A DNA stretch of 64,000 nucleotides. It comes from Burkholderia ubonensis. Its GTDB lineage: Bacteria; Pseudomonadota; Gammaproteobacteria; Burkholderiales; Burkholderiaceae. A program made the translations under genes and the position numbers. Position 1 is the stretch's first letter, and each line of letters starts with the position of its first letter. Shown here in pieces: positions 16,181 to 26,400 of this stretch. The notes beneath the pieces were generated by a model. That model saw only the letters and a list, made by a program, of their open reading frames with translations, did no database searches and had not been told where the DNA came from. The stretch spans positions 1,488,001 through 1,552,000 of the forward strand of contig NZ_CP013422.1 of the NCBI RefSeq assembly GCF_001718695.1, written 5' to 3'.

Positions 16181-16765
16181 ATGTCCTACGCGTCGCTCGC
16201 CACCGGCGTTCTCCTGGCCGCCGGCCTCGGTCAGCGCTTCGATCCCAGCGGCCTGCACAGCAAGCTGCTCGCCCTGCTTCCCGACGGCACGCCGGTCGCA
16301 GTCGCGGCCGCGCGCCGGCTCGCGACGGCCACCGCCGACGTGGTCGCCGTCGTGCGCCCCGGCGCCGATAAACTCGCCTATCTGCTGAACGAATCCGGCT
16401 GCCGGGTCGTGTTCGCGCCCGACGCGGTGCGCGGCATGGGCGCGAGCCTCGCCGCCGGTGTGCGCGCGAGCGCCGATGCAGACGGCTGGCTCGTCGCACT
16501 CGGCGACATGCCGTGGATCGCCGCATCCACCTACGAAGCCGTCACGCGCGCGCTAGATGCCGATCGCGCGTCGATCGTCGCGCCGATGCATCGTGGCGTG
16601 CGCGGTCATCCGGTCGGCTTTGCCCTGCACCATTACGATGCGCTCGCCGCGCTCGACGGCGACACCGGCGCCCGCGCGCTGTTCGCGCGCGAGCGGGTCA
16701 CGCTGCTCGACGTCGACGATCCGGCCATCCTGCGCGACGTCGACACGCCGGCCGATCTGCGCTGA
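16181..16765 (+). CDS. MobA-like NTP transferase (molybdenum cofactor cytidylyltransferase type)
   Basis: A 194-residue nucleotidyltransferase. The N-terminal LLAAGLGQRFDPSGLHSKLL matches the GxGxRfG...K nucleotide loop of the MobA/MocA family. GMGASLAAGVRA, then WLVALGDMPWIA is the metal-binding aspartate segment typical of MocA. The ending LLDVDDPAILRDVDTPADL is the family's usual DIDTPEDL. The frame is open far upstream to 15776, but that part crosses the heptamer repeat. The ATG at 16181 fits the family start. A molybdenum hydroxylase is encoded at 30.5-33.2 kb, which this protein could serve by making molybdopterin cytosine dinucleotide. That link is inference. Confidence 0.85.
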   Translation: MSYASLATGVLLAAGLGQRFDPSGLHSKLLALLPDGTPVAVAAARRLATATADVVAVVRPGADKLAYLLNESGCRVVFAPDAVRGMGASLAAGVRASADADGWLVALGDMPWIAASTYEAVTRALDADRASIVAPMHRGVRGHPVGFALHHYDALAALDGDTGARALFARERVTLLDVDDPAILRDVDTPADLR

Positions 16766-16933
16766 CGTCGACGCGCGCCGCCAGCGCAAGGTCCGAGATT
16801 CGGTGCGATATCAACCGCCGAGCGAATATCGCAGGCAATCGCACTGCAAACGCGTGCCCGATTGCCTATAAAGGAGACGAGGCGCGCTCACCGCGCCGTC
16901 CGCTTCCCCTGTCACGCATTGCGCGAGCTCTCC

Positions 16934-17077
16934 ATGGATCACACGACTCCGCTGCCCGAGCCCCCGGCAGACCCGACCCGCGATCCGGAAGACGACCCGT
17001 TGTCGCCGCCGGCGCCCGGCCACCCTCACGAGAATCCGCAGCAGCCGGAGGGGCCGCCGAGCAAGGACCCGGTTTAG
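16934..17077 (+). CDS. Small proline-rich acidic protein, unknown
   Basis: A 47-residue frame that is Pro/Asp/Glu-rich throughout (MDHTTPLPEPPADPTRDPED and onward). It has no hydrophobic segment and is probably disordered. A TATAAA and an AAGGAGA occur 60-70 bases upstream, around 16867-16876, but they are too far to be its ribosome site. An in-frame ATG at 16862 would give a 71-residue version but precedes the TATAAA. No family is recognised. The coding call rests on codon usage and the lack of Arg-rich character. Confidence 0.45.
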   Translation: MDHTTPLPEPPADPTRDPEDDPLSPPAPGHPHENPQQPEGPPSKDPV

Positions 17078-17124
17078 CCGATGGCCGTACACGACCACGC
17101 GCATCGTGTGACCCGCAACAGCCA

Positions 17125-18063
17125 CTAAGCAGCCGCGCTTTCCCGCGCGACGCGCGCTTCGTAAGTCTTCAGATGGTTGTACGCGATGCGCAACAACGAC
17201 AGCGCATCTGCCGCATGCGGGTCGCATCGCGCGAGCAGATCGCCGATCACGTGGTCCGCTTCGACGCGCGCGCCCTGCTCGACGTCGCGCAGCATCGATG
17301 CGGTCAGCGGCGACGGCGTCAGCACCATTCGCTGCATCCGCTCGATCGCGGCCGGCTCCGGGCGATAACCGTTGTGCGCGGCAATCGCGCTGCACTCGTC
17401 GAGCATGGCCTCGAGCAGGCGGCGTCCGTCCGGCGCGGCCAGAATGTCGCCCACCGAGCCGCGAAACAGCGACGTGCCCGCCGCGAGCGTGGCCAGAAAC
17501 ACCCACTTCTCCCACATGCGCGCGATGATCGCGTCGCTCAGCGTGACGTCGAAACCGGCGCCGCCGAGCACGTCGGCAACCGCGCGCACGCGCGCCGATT
17601 CGCCGCCGCCGAGTTCGCCGAACGAGAGGCCGTGCGTGTCGTTCAGATGTACGATCCGCTGCTCGCGATCGAGCGTCGCGGCGATCACGCACAACCCGCC
17701 CAGCACCCGCTCCGCGCCGAACCGCTCGCGCAGCACGTCCAGGTGGCGCATCCCGTTGAGCACCGGAAGAATCATCGTGGCCGGGCCGACGAACGGCGCG
17801 ATGGCAGCGATCGCATCGTCGAGGCTGTACGCCTTGCAGCTGAGCAGCACCAGATCGAACGGCGCGGCCGCGTCGCCGGTGCGTAACGTCTGCACATTGG
17901 CGAGCGTCAGGTCGCCGCGCGGGCTGCGAATCATCAGACCATCGCGCGCGAGCGCCGCCGCGCGACCTTCGCGCACCAGAAACGTCACGTCGCGCCCGGC
18001 CGCCGCGAGGCGACCGCCGAAATAGCCGCCGACCGCGCCGGCCCCTACCACCAGAATCCGCAT
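17125..18063 (-). CDS. Ketopantoate reductase family protein (ApbA/PanE-like)
   Basis: A 312-residue NADP-dependent 2-dehydropantoate 2-reductase family protein. The N-terminus MRILVVGAGAVGGYFGGRLA is the family's cofactor motif. LLSCKAYSLDDAIAA carries the conserved Cys-Lys of the CKA segment (about residues 75-77). MWEKWVFLATLAAGTSLF near residue 180 is the conserved helical core (K-W, then the N-x-x-x-A region replaced by LATLAA). An AAGGAGG ribosome site precedes the ATG. Bacteria often have several paralogs and only one is the pantothenate enzyme, so the substrate is open. No pantothenate genes are near. Confidence 0.88.
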   Translation of the reverse strand: MRILVVGAGAVGGYFGGRLAAAGRDVTFLVREGRAAALARDGLMIRSPRGDLTLANVQTLRTGDAAAPFDLVLLSCKAYSLDDAIAAIAPFVGPATMILPVLNGMRHLDVLRERFGAERVLGGLCVIAATLDREQRIVHLNDTHGLSFGELGGGESARVRAVADVLGGAGFDVTLSDAIIARMWEKWVFLATLAAGTSLFRGSVGDILAAPDGRRLLEAMLDECSAIAAHNGYRPEPAAIERMQRMVLTPSPLTASMLRDVEQGARVEADHVIGDLLARCDPHAADALSLLRIAYNHLKTYEARVARESAAA

Positions 18064-18217
18064 CGCTGCCTCCTTTCGCCTCGTTCAATGCCGCCACGCG
18101 GGCCGCTCGCCGGCCCGGCGCATGGCCGCAATCGTCAGACAGTATAGCCACACAACCTATGCATATGCAGGGATGACCGCAGGCCGGCATGCGACGTTCG
18201 CAAGACATCTAAGGGAT

Positions 18218-18233
18218 TTCCCGCCTACGGGAA
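18218..18233. promoter_or_regulatory. Inverted repeat upstream of the chemoreceptor gene
   Basis: TTCCCG, four bases (CCTA) and CGGGAA lie about 90 bases upstream of the chemoreceptor ATG. It could be a regulator site or a small hairpin. No function is assigned. Confidence 0.3.
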
Positions 18234-18321
18234 CGGTCGCGTCGAGCCGACAAACAAGTAAACCAGAAGTAAACCGCTAGGCCGTCCCGGCGCGCCTGCT
18301 TGACCGACCGACCTGATACCC

Positions 18322-19875
18322 ATGCGCACCCTTTCCCTGAATCAGAAACTCGCTTCGATGATCGTCATCCTTTGGCTCGGCCTGCTCGTGATCGCAGGGC
18401 TCGGCGCGTGGCAGACGCGCGCATCGATGATCGATGACCGCCGCGACCAGCTCTCGACGCTGGTGTCGCAGGCCGCGAGCGTCGCCGATCACTTCTACAA
18501 GCTGTCGCAGCAGAACGCGATGCCGGAAGCCGATGCGAAGCAGAAGGCGCTGGAAGCGATCGCCGCGATGCGCTACGGCGCCGACGGCTACGTCTCGATC
18601 AACGACTCGAAGGCGGTGATCGTGATGCATCCGATCAAGCCCGAGATCAACGGCAAGGACATGTCCGGCTTCACCGATCCGAACGGCCGGCACCTGTTCG
18701 TCGACATCGTGAAGGCCGCGGACCAGAGCGGCGGCAAGGGCTTCGTCGAATACAAGTGGCCGAAGCCGGGCGCGGACAAGCCGCAGGACAAGACGAGCGT
18801 CGTGCAGCGCTTCGCGCCGTGGGACTGGTATCTCGTGACCGGCATGTACATGAACGACGTGCGCACGGCGGTGCTCGCGAGCGTCGGCCGCTGGTTCGCG
18901 ATGACCGCCGTGCTGGGCTCGATCGCCACGTTCGTGATGGTGCTCGTGCTGAAGAGCGTGCGCGCGAATCTCGGCGGCGCGCTCGAGGACGCGCTGGCGA
19001 CCGCGCAGCGCATCGCGCAGGGCGACCTGACCGCGCGCGTCGACCTGCGGCCGAACGATCGCGGCAGCCTGCTGCACGCGCTGCACACGATGCAGGGCGG
19101 GCTGATCGACATGGTGTCGCGCGTGCGCATGGGCACCGAGAACATCAACGTCGGCGCGGGCGAGATCGCCGCCGGCAACACCGACTTGTCGCAGCGCACC
19201 GAGGAACAGGCTGCCGCGCTCGTGCAGACCGCGTCGAGCATGGACCAGATGACCGCGAACGTGAAGCAGAACGCGGACAGCGCCGCGCAGGCCGCCACGC
19301 TCGCCGACCAGGCCGCGCAGGTCGCGACGCGCGGCAGCGAAGTCGTCGACGACGTCGTGCGCACGATGGCCGAGATCACCGACCGCTCGCACAAGATCGG
19401 CGACATCATCGGCGTGATCGACGGCATCGCGTTCCAGACCAACATCCTCGCGCTGAACGCGGCCGTCGAAGCCGCGCGCGCGGGCGAACAGGGCCGCGGC
19501 TTCGCGGTCGTCGCGGCCGAAGTGCGCTCGCTCGCGCAACGCTCGGCCACCGCGGCGAAGGAGATCAAGTCGCTGATCGTGTCGTCGAACGAAACCGTCG
19601 ACCACGGCGCGGCGCTCGTCACGCAGGCAGGCGAGACGATGGGCGAGATCGTGCAGTCGGTGCGGCGCGTGAACGAGATCCTCGACGAGATCAGCCACGC
19701 GTCGCGCGAACAGAGCGCCGGGATCGAACAGGTCAATCGCGCGGTCGGCGAGATGGACCAGGTGACGCAGCAGAACGCGGCGCTCGTCGAGCAGGCGGCG
19801 GCCGCCGCGCATTCGCTGCGCGATCAGGCCGAAGCGCTGCGGGATGCGGTCACGCGCTTCGCATTGCCGGCCTGA
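18322..19875 (+). CDS. Methyl-accepting chemotaxis protein with single Cache sensor
   Basis: A 517-residue chemoreceptor. TM1 spans about residues 10-30 ([18 protein letters not shown]). A periplasmic single-Cache domain runs to about residue 188, with the family phrases [27 protein letters not shown] and [17 protein letters not shown]2 is about 193-212. A HAMP segment precedes the signalling domain, whose strictly conserved hairpin tip ([20 protein letters not shown]) lies near residues 370-390. The C-terminus (RFALPA) has no CheR/CheB tethering pentapeptide. It is a single gene without chemotaxis neighbours, so it feeds a distant Che system. Cache domains of this type often bind small carboxylates, but the ligand here is unknown. 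Confidence 0.94.
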   Translation: MRTLSLNQKLASMIVILWLGLLVIAGLGAWQTRASMIDDRRDQLSTLVSQAASVADHFYKLSQQNAMPEADAKQKALEAIAAMRYGADGYVSINDSKAVIVMHPIKPEINGKDMSGFTDPNGRHLFVDIVKAADQSGGKGFVEYKWPKPGADKPQDKTSVVQRFAPWDWYLVTGMYMNDVRTAVLASVGRWFAMTAVLGSIATFVMVLVLKSVRANLGGALEDALATAQRIAQGDLTARVDLRPNDRGSLLHALHTMQGGLIDMVSRVRMGTENINVGAGEIAAGNTDLSQRTEEQAAALVQTASSMDQMTANVKQNADSAAQAATLADQAAQVATRGSEVVDDVVRTMAEITDRSHKIGDIIGVIDGIAFQTNILALNAAVEAARAGEQGRGFAVVAAEVRSLAQRSATAAKEIKSLIVSSNETVDHGAALVTQAGETMGEIVQSVRRVNEILDEISHASREQSAGIEQVNRAVGEMDQVTQQNAALVEQAAAAAHSLRDQAEALRDAVTRFALPA

Positions 19876-20290
19876 CGGGCTGATACCGGCCTGATACCGG
19901 CGCGCTTGCGGCGCGCTGCTGCACCCGGCGCGCTCGCGTCGGGTGGCTGGCCGGGGCTCACATTCGGTTGCGGGCGGTGTCGATGCGACGACGCACGCAC
20001 GTGCGCTTCATAGGCGCGAACGCCCGCTTGCGCGGCGACGATCGCGCGGCGAACTGGCGTCTCGTGTCGCGGCCGGTTACGCAATTGCCCGGCCGTCCCC
20101 GCGGGGCGCACGTCGATCGAAGATGTATCGGCCGCGGCCGTTCAGATCCCTTCGTCCGTTTAGCCCGCTCGGCGCATTCGGCCCACTCCGCTCATTCACC
20201 CTTCCCACCGATCGGCGTTCACGGCCGATCGCATACCGCCCCACCGCGCGACCTTGCCGCCATCGACATCGCGCATACGCGTCGGCATCG
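19876..20290. other. Intergenic region, nothing recognised
   Basis: 415 bases between the chemoreceptor stop and the end of the LuxR-type gene. Only chance open frames with Arg-rich translations. Around 20160-20210 there is a weak short-word repeat (GCTCGGCGCATTC, GCCCACTCCGCTCATTC). No gene is supported. Confidence 0.45.
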
Positions 20291-20992
20291 TCATTCGCGC
20301 TGCATCACCGATACCGCACCCGCGCCGCGCAGCCGCCCCGCAGCCTGTCCGCCGCCGAAGCCGAGTGCGGCCGCCCGTTGAATCAGCTCGATGTCGTTTT
20401 TCGCGCCGAGCTTCTTCATCGCGCTGATCTTCTGCGCGCTGACCGTTTGCTTGCCCTTGTTCAGCCGCTCGGCGATCGCCTTGATCGGCATGCCGTCGAG
20501 ATACAGGCGGATCACCTCGATTTCGCGCGTCGACAGCTTGACGGGCGGCCCGTCCTGTTCGGCAATCGTATCGAGCGCGCCGCGCACGAGCGGCGACAGA
20601 TAGCTGCCGCCGCTGTAGCTCGAATGGATCGCGGTCACGATGTGGCCGACGTCGTCGAGCTTGCTGACGAGACTCGGGCAGCCCTGCGCGAGGATCGAGC
20701 GGATGATCACCGGGCTCTCGCTGCCGACCAGCGCGACCGTCCCGACGCCCGGGCGCATGCGCCGCAACCACGCGAGCAGCGCCAGACAGTCCATCTGCGG
20801 GCCGCCGCGGATCGAATAGTCAACCAGCGCGATATCGCAGTCGACATCGGCCAGCGCCGCGACCATGTCGGACGGGCTCCGATAGGCGCCGACGAGCGCG
20901 ATCGCGCACGCGTCGCCGGCGATATGCTCGACGCCGGCCAGCGTCAGCGGCCAGTCGTACGCGAAAACGGTGCGAATGTTGAATTTCCCCAT
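20291..20992 (-). CDS. Response regulator, NarL/LuxR family
   Basis: A 233-residue two-domain response regulator. The receiver domain spans about residues 5-125, with the phosphoacceptor Asp in DCDIALVDYSIRGG and a SKLDD segment at the end in place of a canonical KG. The C-terminal LuxR helix-turn-helix spans about 150-210 (LSTREIEVIRLYLDGMPIKA, then IAERLNKGKQTVSAQKISAM). The extended tail after the HTH is Gly/Arg-rich. No histidine kinase gene is adjacent, so it is an orphan. Similar orphan regulators in Burkholderia act in virulence and biofilm control, but the target is not shown here. Confidence 0.9.
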   Translation of the reverse strand: MGKFNIRTVFAYDWPLTLAGVEHIAGDACAIALVGAYRSPSDMVAALADVDCDIALVDYSIRGGPQMDCLALLAWLRRMRPGVGTVALVGSESPVIIRSILAQGCPSLVSKLDDVGHIVTAIHSSYSGGSYLSPLVRGALDTIAEQDGPPVKLSTREIEVIRLYLDGMPIKAIAERLNKGKQTVSAQKISAMKKLGAKNDIELIQRAAALGFGGGQAAGRLRGAGAVSVMQRE

Positions 20993-21349
20993 GCGTGGTT
21001 CCTGAAGGTTCGCGTGGCCGCGCGACGCGACACGTCGCGACGCGGCCGGTTGGGCGGTGACTCCGCGGGCGGGATATTTTTATCCCAACGTCATTCTATG
21101 AAACGGCGCGCGGCCGGGATATCGGACGCGGTATAGATGGACGCCCAGGGACGTAATACGAGTTTGATATTTCGATCGTCGTACGCGATCGCGGACGCGC
21201 GCATCGTCCGGACGGCCGACGTTGCGGGCCGTGCGGGCCGCGCCGCTTGCCGGCGCGGTAAAATTGCGGCCCAGCATGCCATTCCGGACGACCGGCCGAC
21301 GGCTGCGCACGCCCGGCCGTGCGCCGTCGGCCGGCCCCCTGCTTCTTCC
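20993..21349. other. Divergent intergenic region between LuxR-type gene and 21350 gene
   Basis: 357 bases. It contains the palindrome GGGATA, TTTT, TATCCC at 21071-21086 and a moderately A+T-rich patch at 21150-21190, both suitable for promoter or regulator sites. No gene is supported. Confidence 0.45.
21071..21086. promoter_or_regulatory. Palindrome upstream of the orphan response regulator
   Basis: GGGATATTTTTATCCC has perfect six-base arms around TTTT, 79-94 bases upstream of the regulator start. A binding site is plausible, but function is inferred from symmetry only. Confidence 0.35.
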
Positions 21350-21838
21350 ATGACCGATTCCGACCTCCACGCCGACGACACCACGATCCACGACGACACC
21401 CTCTGGCGCGACAGCGGCTGGACGGCCCGCATCATCAAGAACGAAGACGACGACGGCTGGGCCGTCGAGATGGTCAAGGACGGGGAAGCCGAGCCGGCGC
21501 TGGTCGGGCCCTGGACGATGGGGCGCGACAAGAAGAACCCGAAGCCGATGGACGCGAACGCGTTCCGGACGCTGGTCAAGACGGCGACCGAGGTGCTGAT
21601 GCGCCACGAGCAGCAGCGGCGCGCGATGCTGCACAAGGAAGTGACGGTCTGGGCCGGCGAGGACGAAGTGTCGGTGACGCTCGATATCGTGCCGGACGAA
21701 TTCGAGCCCTATGCGGAACTCAAGGCGCTCGACCGCTTCGGCGAGCTGCTCGGCGAAGCGAAGGTGTCGGCGGCGTTCAAGCTCAACAAGGCCAGCGCCG
21801 CACGCTGGATCGAATCGGATTTCGAGCGCCCGGCTTAG
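21350..21838 (+). CDS. Conserved-type soluble protein, unknown function
   Basis: A 162-residue acidic protein (MTDSDLHADDTTIHDDTLWR). It has a compact mixed alpha/beta look: WTARIIKNEDDDGWAVEMVK, GPWTMGRDKKNPKPMDANAF, then a helix-rich middle and a C-terminal DFERPA. There is no signal peptide or membrane segment, and no motif I recognise. The start at 21350 was chosen because the in-frame sequence upstream, to 21137, is Arg/Ala-rich. Codon usage and balanced composition support a real gene. It is convergent with the sigma-54 regulator gene. Confidence 0.75.
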   Translation: MTDSDLHADDTTIHDDTLWRDSGWTARIIKNEDDDGWAVEMVKDGEAEPALVGPWTMGRDKKNPKPMDANAFRTLVKTATEVLMRHEQQRRAMLHKEVTVWAGEDEVSVTLDIVPDEFEPYAELKALDRFGELLGEAKVSAAFKLNKASAARWIESDFERPA

Positions 21839-21940
21839 GGCCTGTTCACGCCAATAAAGGGCTTGCGCTGGCCCCACGAGTGAGTTTTTCCGCGCGGTCC
21901 CTGACGCAGGCCGCCGCCCGCTGCGCGCGCACGCGCCGCG

Positions 21941-23317
<1,377 letters not shown>

Positions 23318-23461
23318 GCACGCGATCCGCTCGGTTTCAGGATGGCTCGACAATCTGATCCGGCAACATTGATTCACGATGGCCTCGTCGCATGGCGTTG
23401 TCGGTCGGCGCGGGGCGCGCGACATGGCGCGCGGCCTGCCGGTCCGATCGGGAAAATGACG

Positions 23462-24046
23462 CTATCGGCAGAACACGACACGCCGCATATAGATCTGCGG
23501 TTCGACGACGGGCCGCGCGGACCGGTCCAGTTCGTCGCGATAGCGGCGGTAGGTCTTGCCGTCCACGGTCACGTCGCCGGCGCGCGCCGTCTCGATCGCG
23601 GCCAGCGCGTGGCTTTGCCAGTCGTCGACGCGCGCCGATGCCGACAGACTCGATGCACCGGCGATCGTCTGCGTGACCGTGCTGCCGTCGGCCCAGGGCT
23701 GCGTCTGCATGTCGTCCGCGTGCTGCATCGCGCCGACCGTCTTGCCGGTCGGCGTCGGGCCGCTCTGCGCGACGAACGGCGCGGCGCGGCCGTACACCGG
23801 CGATTGCCATGAAGGCGCGTGGCCTTCCTCGGGCACCATGTAGATCGTCTGCGGATCGCCGACCATCATCATCGGCACGCATGCGGTGTTGTCGGGGCGG
23901 CCGAGCGTCGTCAGCGACTGCTGGATGCTCGCGGCGTTCGCGACGCTCTGTTCGTTCAGGATCACGAACACCGCCGGATTCTGAAACAGCGACTGCGCGG
24001 CGGCGTGTGCGCCGACCAGCAGCAGAACGATCGAAAGGAACCTCAT
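23462..24046 (-). CDS. Exported protein, unknown function (cluster gene E)
   Basis: A 194-residue protein with a clear signal peptide (MRFLSIVLLLVGAHAAAQSL, cleavage after AAA). The mature part has NPAVFVILNEQSVANAASIQ, an MMMVGDPQTIYMVPEEGHAP stretch and a basic C-terminus (YRRYRDELDRSARPV, then YMRRVVFCR) with a lone terminal Cys. An AGGAGG ribosome site precedes the ATG. It begins 30 bases after an intrinsic terminator and is followed by the sigma-54 regulator. No family is recognised. Export and context suggest it works with the other secreted proteins of the cluster, perhaps as an assembly factor (inference). Confidence 0.8.
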   Translation of the reverse strand: MRFLSIVLLLVGAHAAAQSLFQNPAVFVILNEQSVANAASIQQSLTTLGRPDNTACVPMMMVGDPQTIYMVPEEGHAPSWQSPVYGRAAPFVAQSGPTPTGKTVGAMQHADDMQTQPWADGSTVTQTIAGASSLSASARVDDWQSHALAAIETARAGDVTVDGKTYRRYRDELDRSARPVVEPQIYMRRVVFCR

Positions 24047-24075
24047 GATCCGCGCCTCCTGTCCCCTCGACAGGC

Positions 24076-24111
24076 AAAAAGAGGTGTTGGCCTCGGGGTA
24101 GAACCAACACC
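24076..24111 (-). terminator. Intrinsic terminator/attenuator inside the exported-protein cluster
   Basis: On the minus strand GGTGTTGG and CCAACACC pair as perfect eight-base arms around a 13-base loop, followed within two bases by five T residues. It lies 87 bases after the stop of gene D and 30 bases before gene E. It would separate A-D from E and the regulator, or act as an attenuator. Confidence 0.75.
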
Positions 24112-24197
24112 CGTCAAAGCTGTCGCGCGCATCGCGCAACCGGTTGCGGCGCTTGCCGTGCAGGCGGCATACCGGTTGCATCGAAGCGCGCTGCCGG

Positions 24198-26000
24198 TCA
24201 CGACGACGTGCTCGTCGAGACGACGGTCGGCGCGGGCGCGAGCGGCGCCGACGGGGCGGCGTGCTGGTCGATCGCCGGCGTGGCTGTCGCGGGCACGTCC
24301 GCGGCCGGCACGGCTGCGGATTCGACCACGGCCGTTGCGTCGGCAGCGCTCGGGGCCGTCGCCGCCACGGGCTGGGCGGCTTCGGCGGCAGGCATGGCCG
24401 AGGCGATCGGCGCTTGCGGCGCGCGGTCGACTGCGTTGGCGTCGGCCGTCGGCATGGCCGGTGCGCCGGTGTCGGTCGCGGCCGGCGTGCGCGCGGACGC
24501 GTTGGCGGCGAGCGACGGTGCGGGGTCTGCGGGCTTGTCGGCGACCATCGGGGCCTTGTCGGCGGCGGTCGCCGCGGGTTCGGTGGTCTTTTCCGCAATC
24601 GTCGACGCAGGCTCCGCCGCCTTCTCCGCAACCGTCGGGACGGGTGCCGACGCCTTCTCTGCAACCACTGGTGCAGGCGTCGAGGCCTTTTCCGCGATCG
24701 CCGACGCAGGCTCTGATGCCTTCTCAGCAACCGTTGGGACAGCTGCCGATGCCTTGTCCGCAACCGCTGCTGCAGGCGTCGACGCCTTTTCCGCACTCAT
24801 CGACGCAGGCTCCGCCGCCTTCTCCGCAACCGTCGGGACGGGTGCCGGTGCCTTTTCCGCAACCACTTGTGCGGGCTTCGATGCCTCCTGGGCAACCATC
24901 GGTGCGGGCTTCGAAACCTTCTCCGCAATCACCGACGCAGGCGCGGGCACCTTATCCCCCGCGACCGGTGCCGGTGCAGGCCGTGACACGTTGTCCGCAA
25001 CCGTCGCGGCACTCGGCGACACGGCAGCGGTCGCTGCAGCGGGCACCGCGCTCATCGCAGCGGACACCGCGGCCACGCCCGGCACGACCGCGGCCGCCTG
25101 CGCACCATTCCCCGCAGCCGCCTGCGCCGCACCCGGCATCGCCGCCGCAGCCGGCGCGCCGATCGGCGCTCCCGCGACGGACGCCCCCGCCTGCCCCGCA
25201 TTCGCCGCCACCGCCCGCATCTGCGCAGGCGCCGGCCCAGCCGCATCGAGCGGCGGCAGCCCCATCCGGTTGCGCACGAGCGGATCGCGGAACTTCAAGT
25301 CGTCGGCGACGGTCGCATCGGCGGCAGGCGCGACGTTCGAGCGCGCGAGCGGCGCGGTCGTGCCCGGACACAGGTGGCCGGTCGCCTCGACCGCGCGGCG
25401 GTTCGCGTCGCTCTGGCACAGCAGCGCCAGCGCGACGTCGGTCAAGCCCATCGCGCGAAATTCGCGCGCATCGAGCCGTCGCACGCACGCCTGATCCACC
25501 AGCGTCGTGCCGCCGGTCGCGCCGAACCCCGGGAACGACACGCCGACGCTCACCGAGCCCATGCAGGTATCGGACAACGTGGTCGTCAGCCCGGGCGCCT
25601 GGATCGCCGGGTTCGTCTTGATCGTCTGCGTGCCCGAGTAGTTGACGTTCTCCGCCACCTGCGTGTTGTACGGGCTCGAGCCCGGCGCGCCGGCCGCGAG
25701 CGAGCTCGCGCTCTGCGGCGTCACGGTCGAGCCGCCGCTCGTCGACGAAGGCAGCGTCAAGTTGACCTGCACGCTCGAATTGCCGCTGCCGCGCACGCCG
25801 CTCGTGCTGCCACTCGTCGCATTGCCGCCGCGCGAGCTCGTCACGTTGGTATTCATGCTCGAGCCGCCGCCCTGGCCGATGGCCGTCGACGACGTCGAGG
25901 ACTGCGCGCTTGAAGTCGAGTCGGCGGTCTGCGCATGGGCGCCGATCGTGGCCAGCGCGAACATCGCCGCACTGGCCGCCCTGATCTTGCTGCTGTTCAT
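24198..26000 (-). CDS. Large exported protein with Ala/Pro/Lys-Glu repeats (cluster gene D)
   Basis: A 600-residue protein. A signal peptide (MNSSKIRAASAAMFALATIG, cleavage near AHA) is followed by a Ser/Thr/Gly-rich segment to about residue 130. A Cys-containing domain follows (about 165-235): TIKTNPAIQAPGLTTTLSD, CMGSVSVGVSFPGFG, ACVRRLDAREFRAMGL and ALALLCQSDANRRAVEATG. That domain resembles proteins I have seen in phage and mobile-element contexts, but I cannot name it. Residues about 349-480 are twelve 11-residue repeats of the form EKAxxPAPxVA, and the rest is Ala-rich to the end (STSTSS). The start at 26000 gives the signal peptide. A longer frame to 26117 does not. Probably a surface or matrix protein. 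Confidence 0.85.
   Translation of the reverse strand: MNSSKIRAASAAMFALATIGAHAQTADSTSSAQSSTSSTAIGQGGGSSMNTNVTSSRGGNATSGSTSGVRGSGNSSVQVNLTLPSSTSGGSTVTPQSASSLAAGAPGSSPYNTQVAENVNYSGTQTIKTNPAIQAPGLTTTLSDTCMGSVSVGVSFPGFGATGGTTLVDQACVRRLDAREFRAMGLTDVALALLCQSDANRRAVEATGHLCPGTTAPLARSNVAPAADATVADDLKFRDPLVRNRMGLPPLDAAGPAPAQMRAVAANAGQAGASVAGAPIGAPAAAAMPGAAQAAAGNGAQAAAVVPGVAAVSAAMSAVPAAATAAVSPSAATVADNVSRPAPAPVAGDKVPAPASVIAEKVSKPAPMVAQEASKPAQVVAEKAPAPVPTVAEKAAEPASMSAEKASTPAAAVADKASAAVPTVAEKASEPASAIAEKASTPAPVVAEKASAPVPTVAEKAAEPASTIAEKTTEPAATAADKAPMVADKPADPAPSLAANASARTPAATDTGAPAMPTADANAVDRAPQAPIASAMPAAEAAQPVAATAPSAADATAVVESAAVPAADVPATATPAIDQHAAPSAPLAPAPTVVSTSTSS
24555..24955 (-). repeat. 33-bp coding repeats with a 99-bp higher-order period
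   Basis: Inside gene D about twelve 11-residue units follow one another (for example EKASTPAPVVA, EKASAPVPTVA, EKAAEPASTIA). The units recur in the order PVPTVA, EPAS, TPA three times, so groups of three (33 residues, 99 bases) were duplicated as blocks. Boundaries are approximate. Confidence 0.75.
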
Positions 26001-26044
26001 TTTGATCTCCGGACGAGGTTGGACCGCCCACCCAGGCAACCGCA

Positions 26045-26326
26045 TCAATCCCGTTGCGTTCCTGCCGCTTTGCCTGTTTCCCCGAACTGCTTCCAGCCGC
26101 TGCCCAACTGCGACCACGAACCGCCCGGCATGCCCTGCGATGGCGGGGCCGCGGGCGCGCCGGCGGCATTGCCCGGCGACAGCGTGTGTTGCGGTGACGG
26201 TTTGGTTGTCTGCTCAGTGTTACTTGACGTCTGTACGTTCGATTGCACGTCGTCGGTCGCGCGGTCGGCGGCATACGCCGTCAGCGACGTGAGCATCACG
26301 ACGGCGGCAATCAGGTTCTGCTTCAT
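26045..26326 (-). CDS. Small exported protein (cluster gene C)
   Basis: A 93-residue protein with a signal peptide (MKQNLIAAVVMLTSLTAYAA, cleavage after YA-A). The mature part is short and polar: Asp/Ser/Thr-rich (DDVQSNVQTSSNTEQTTKPS), then Pro/Gly/Ala-rich, then SWSQLGSGWKQFGETGKAAG. There is no Cys and no recognised family. It lies 44 bases before gene D and 74 bases after gene B on the same strand, so it is in the same transcription unit. It may be a minor component or chaperone of the secreted material (inference). Confidence 0.78.
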   Translation of the reverse strand: MKQNLIAAVVMLTSLTAYAADRATDDVQSNVQTSSNTEQTTKPSPQHTLSPGNAAGAPAAPPSQGMPGGSWSQLGSGWKQFGETGKAAGTQRD

Positions 26327-26400
26327 GCCAGCTCCTTACGGTGACGACAACGGCGCAACAGAGACCAGCGTCACCGGGAAACTGGTCCCTTCCACCCGAA

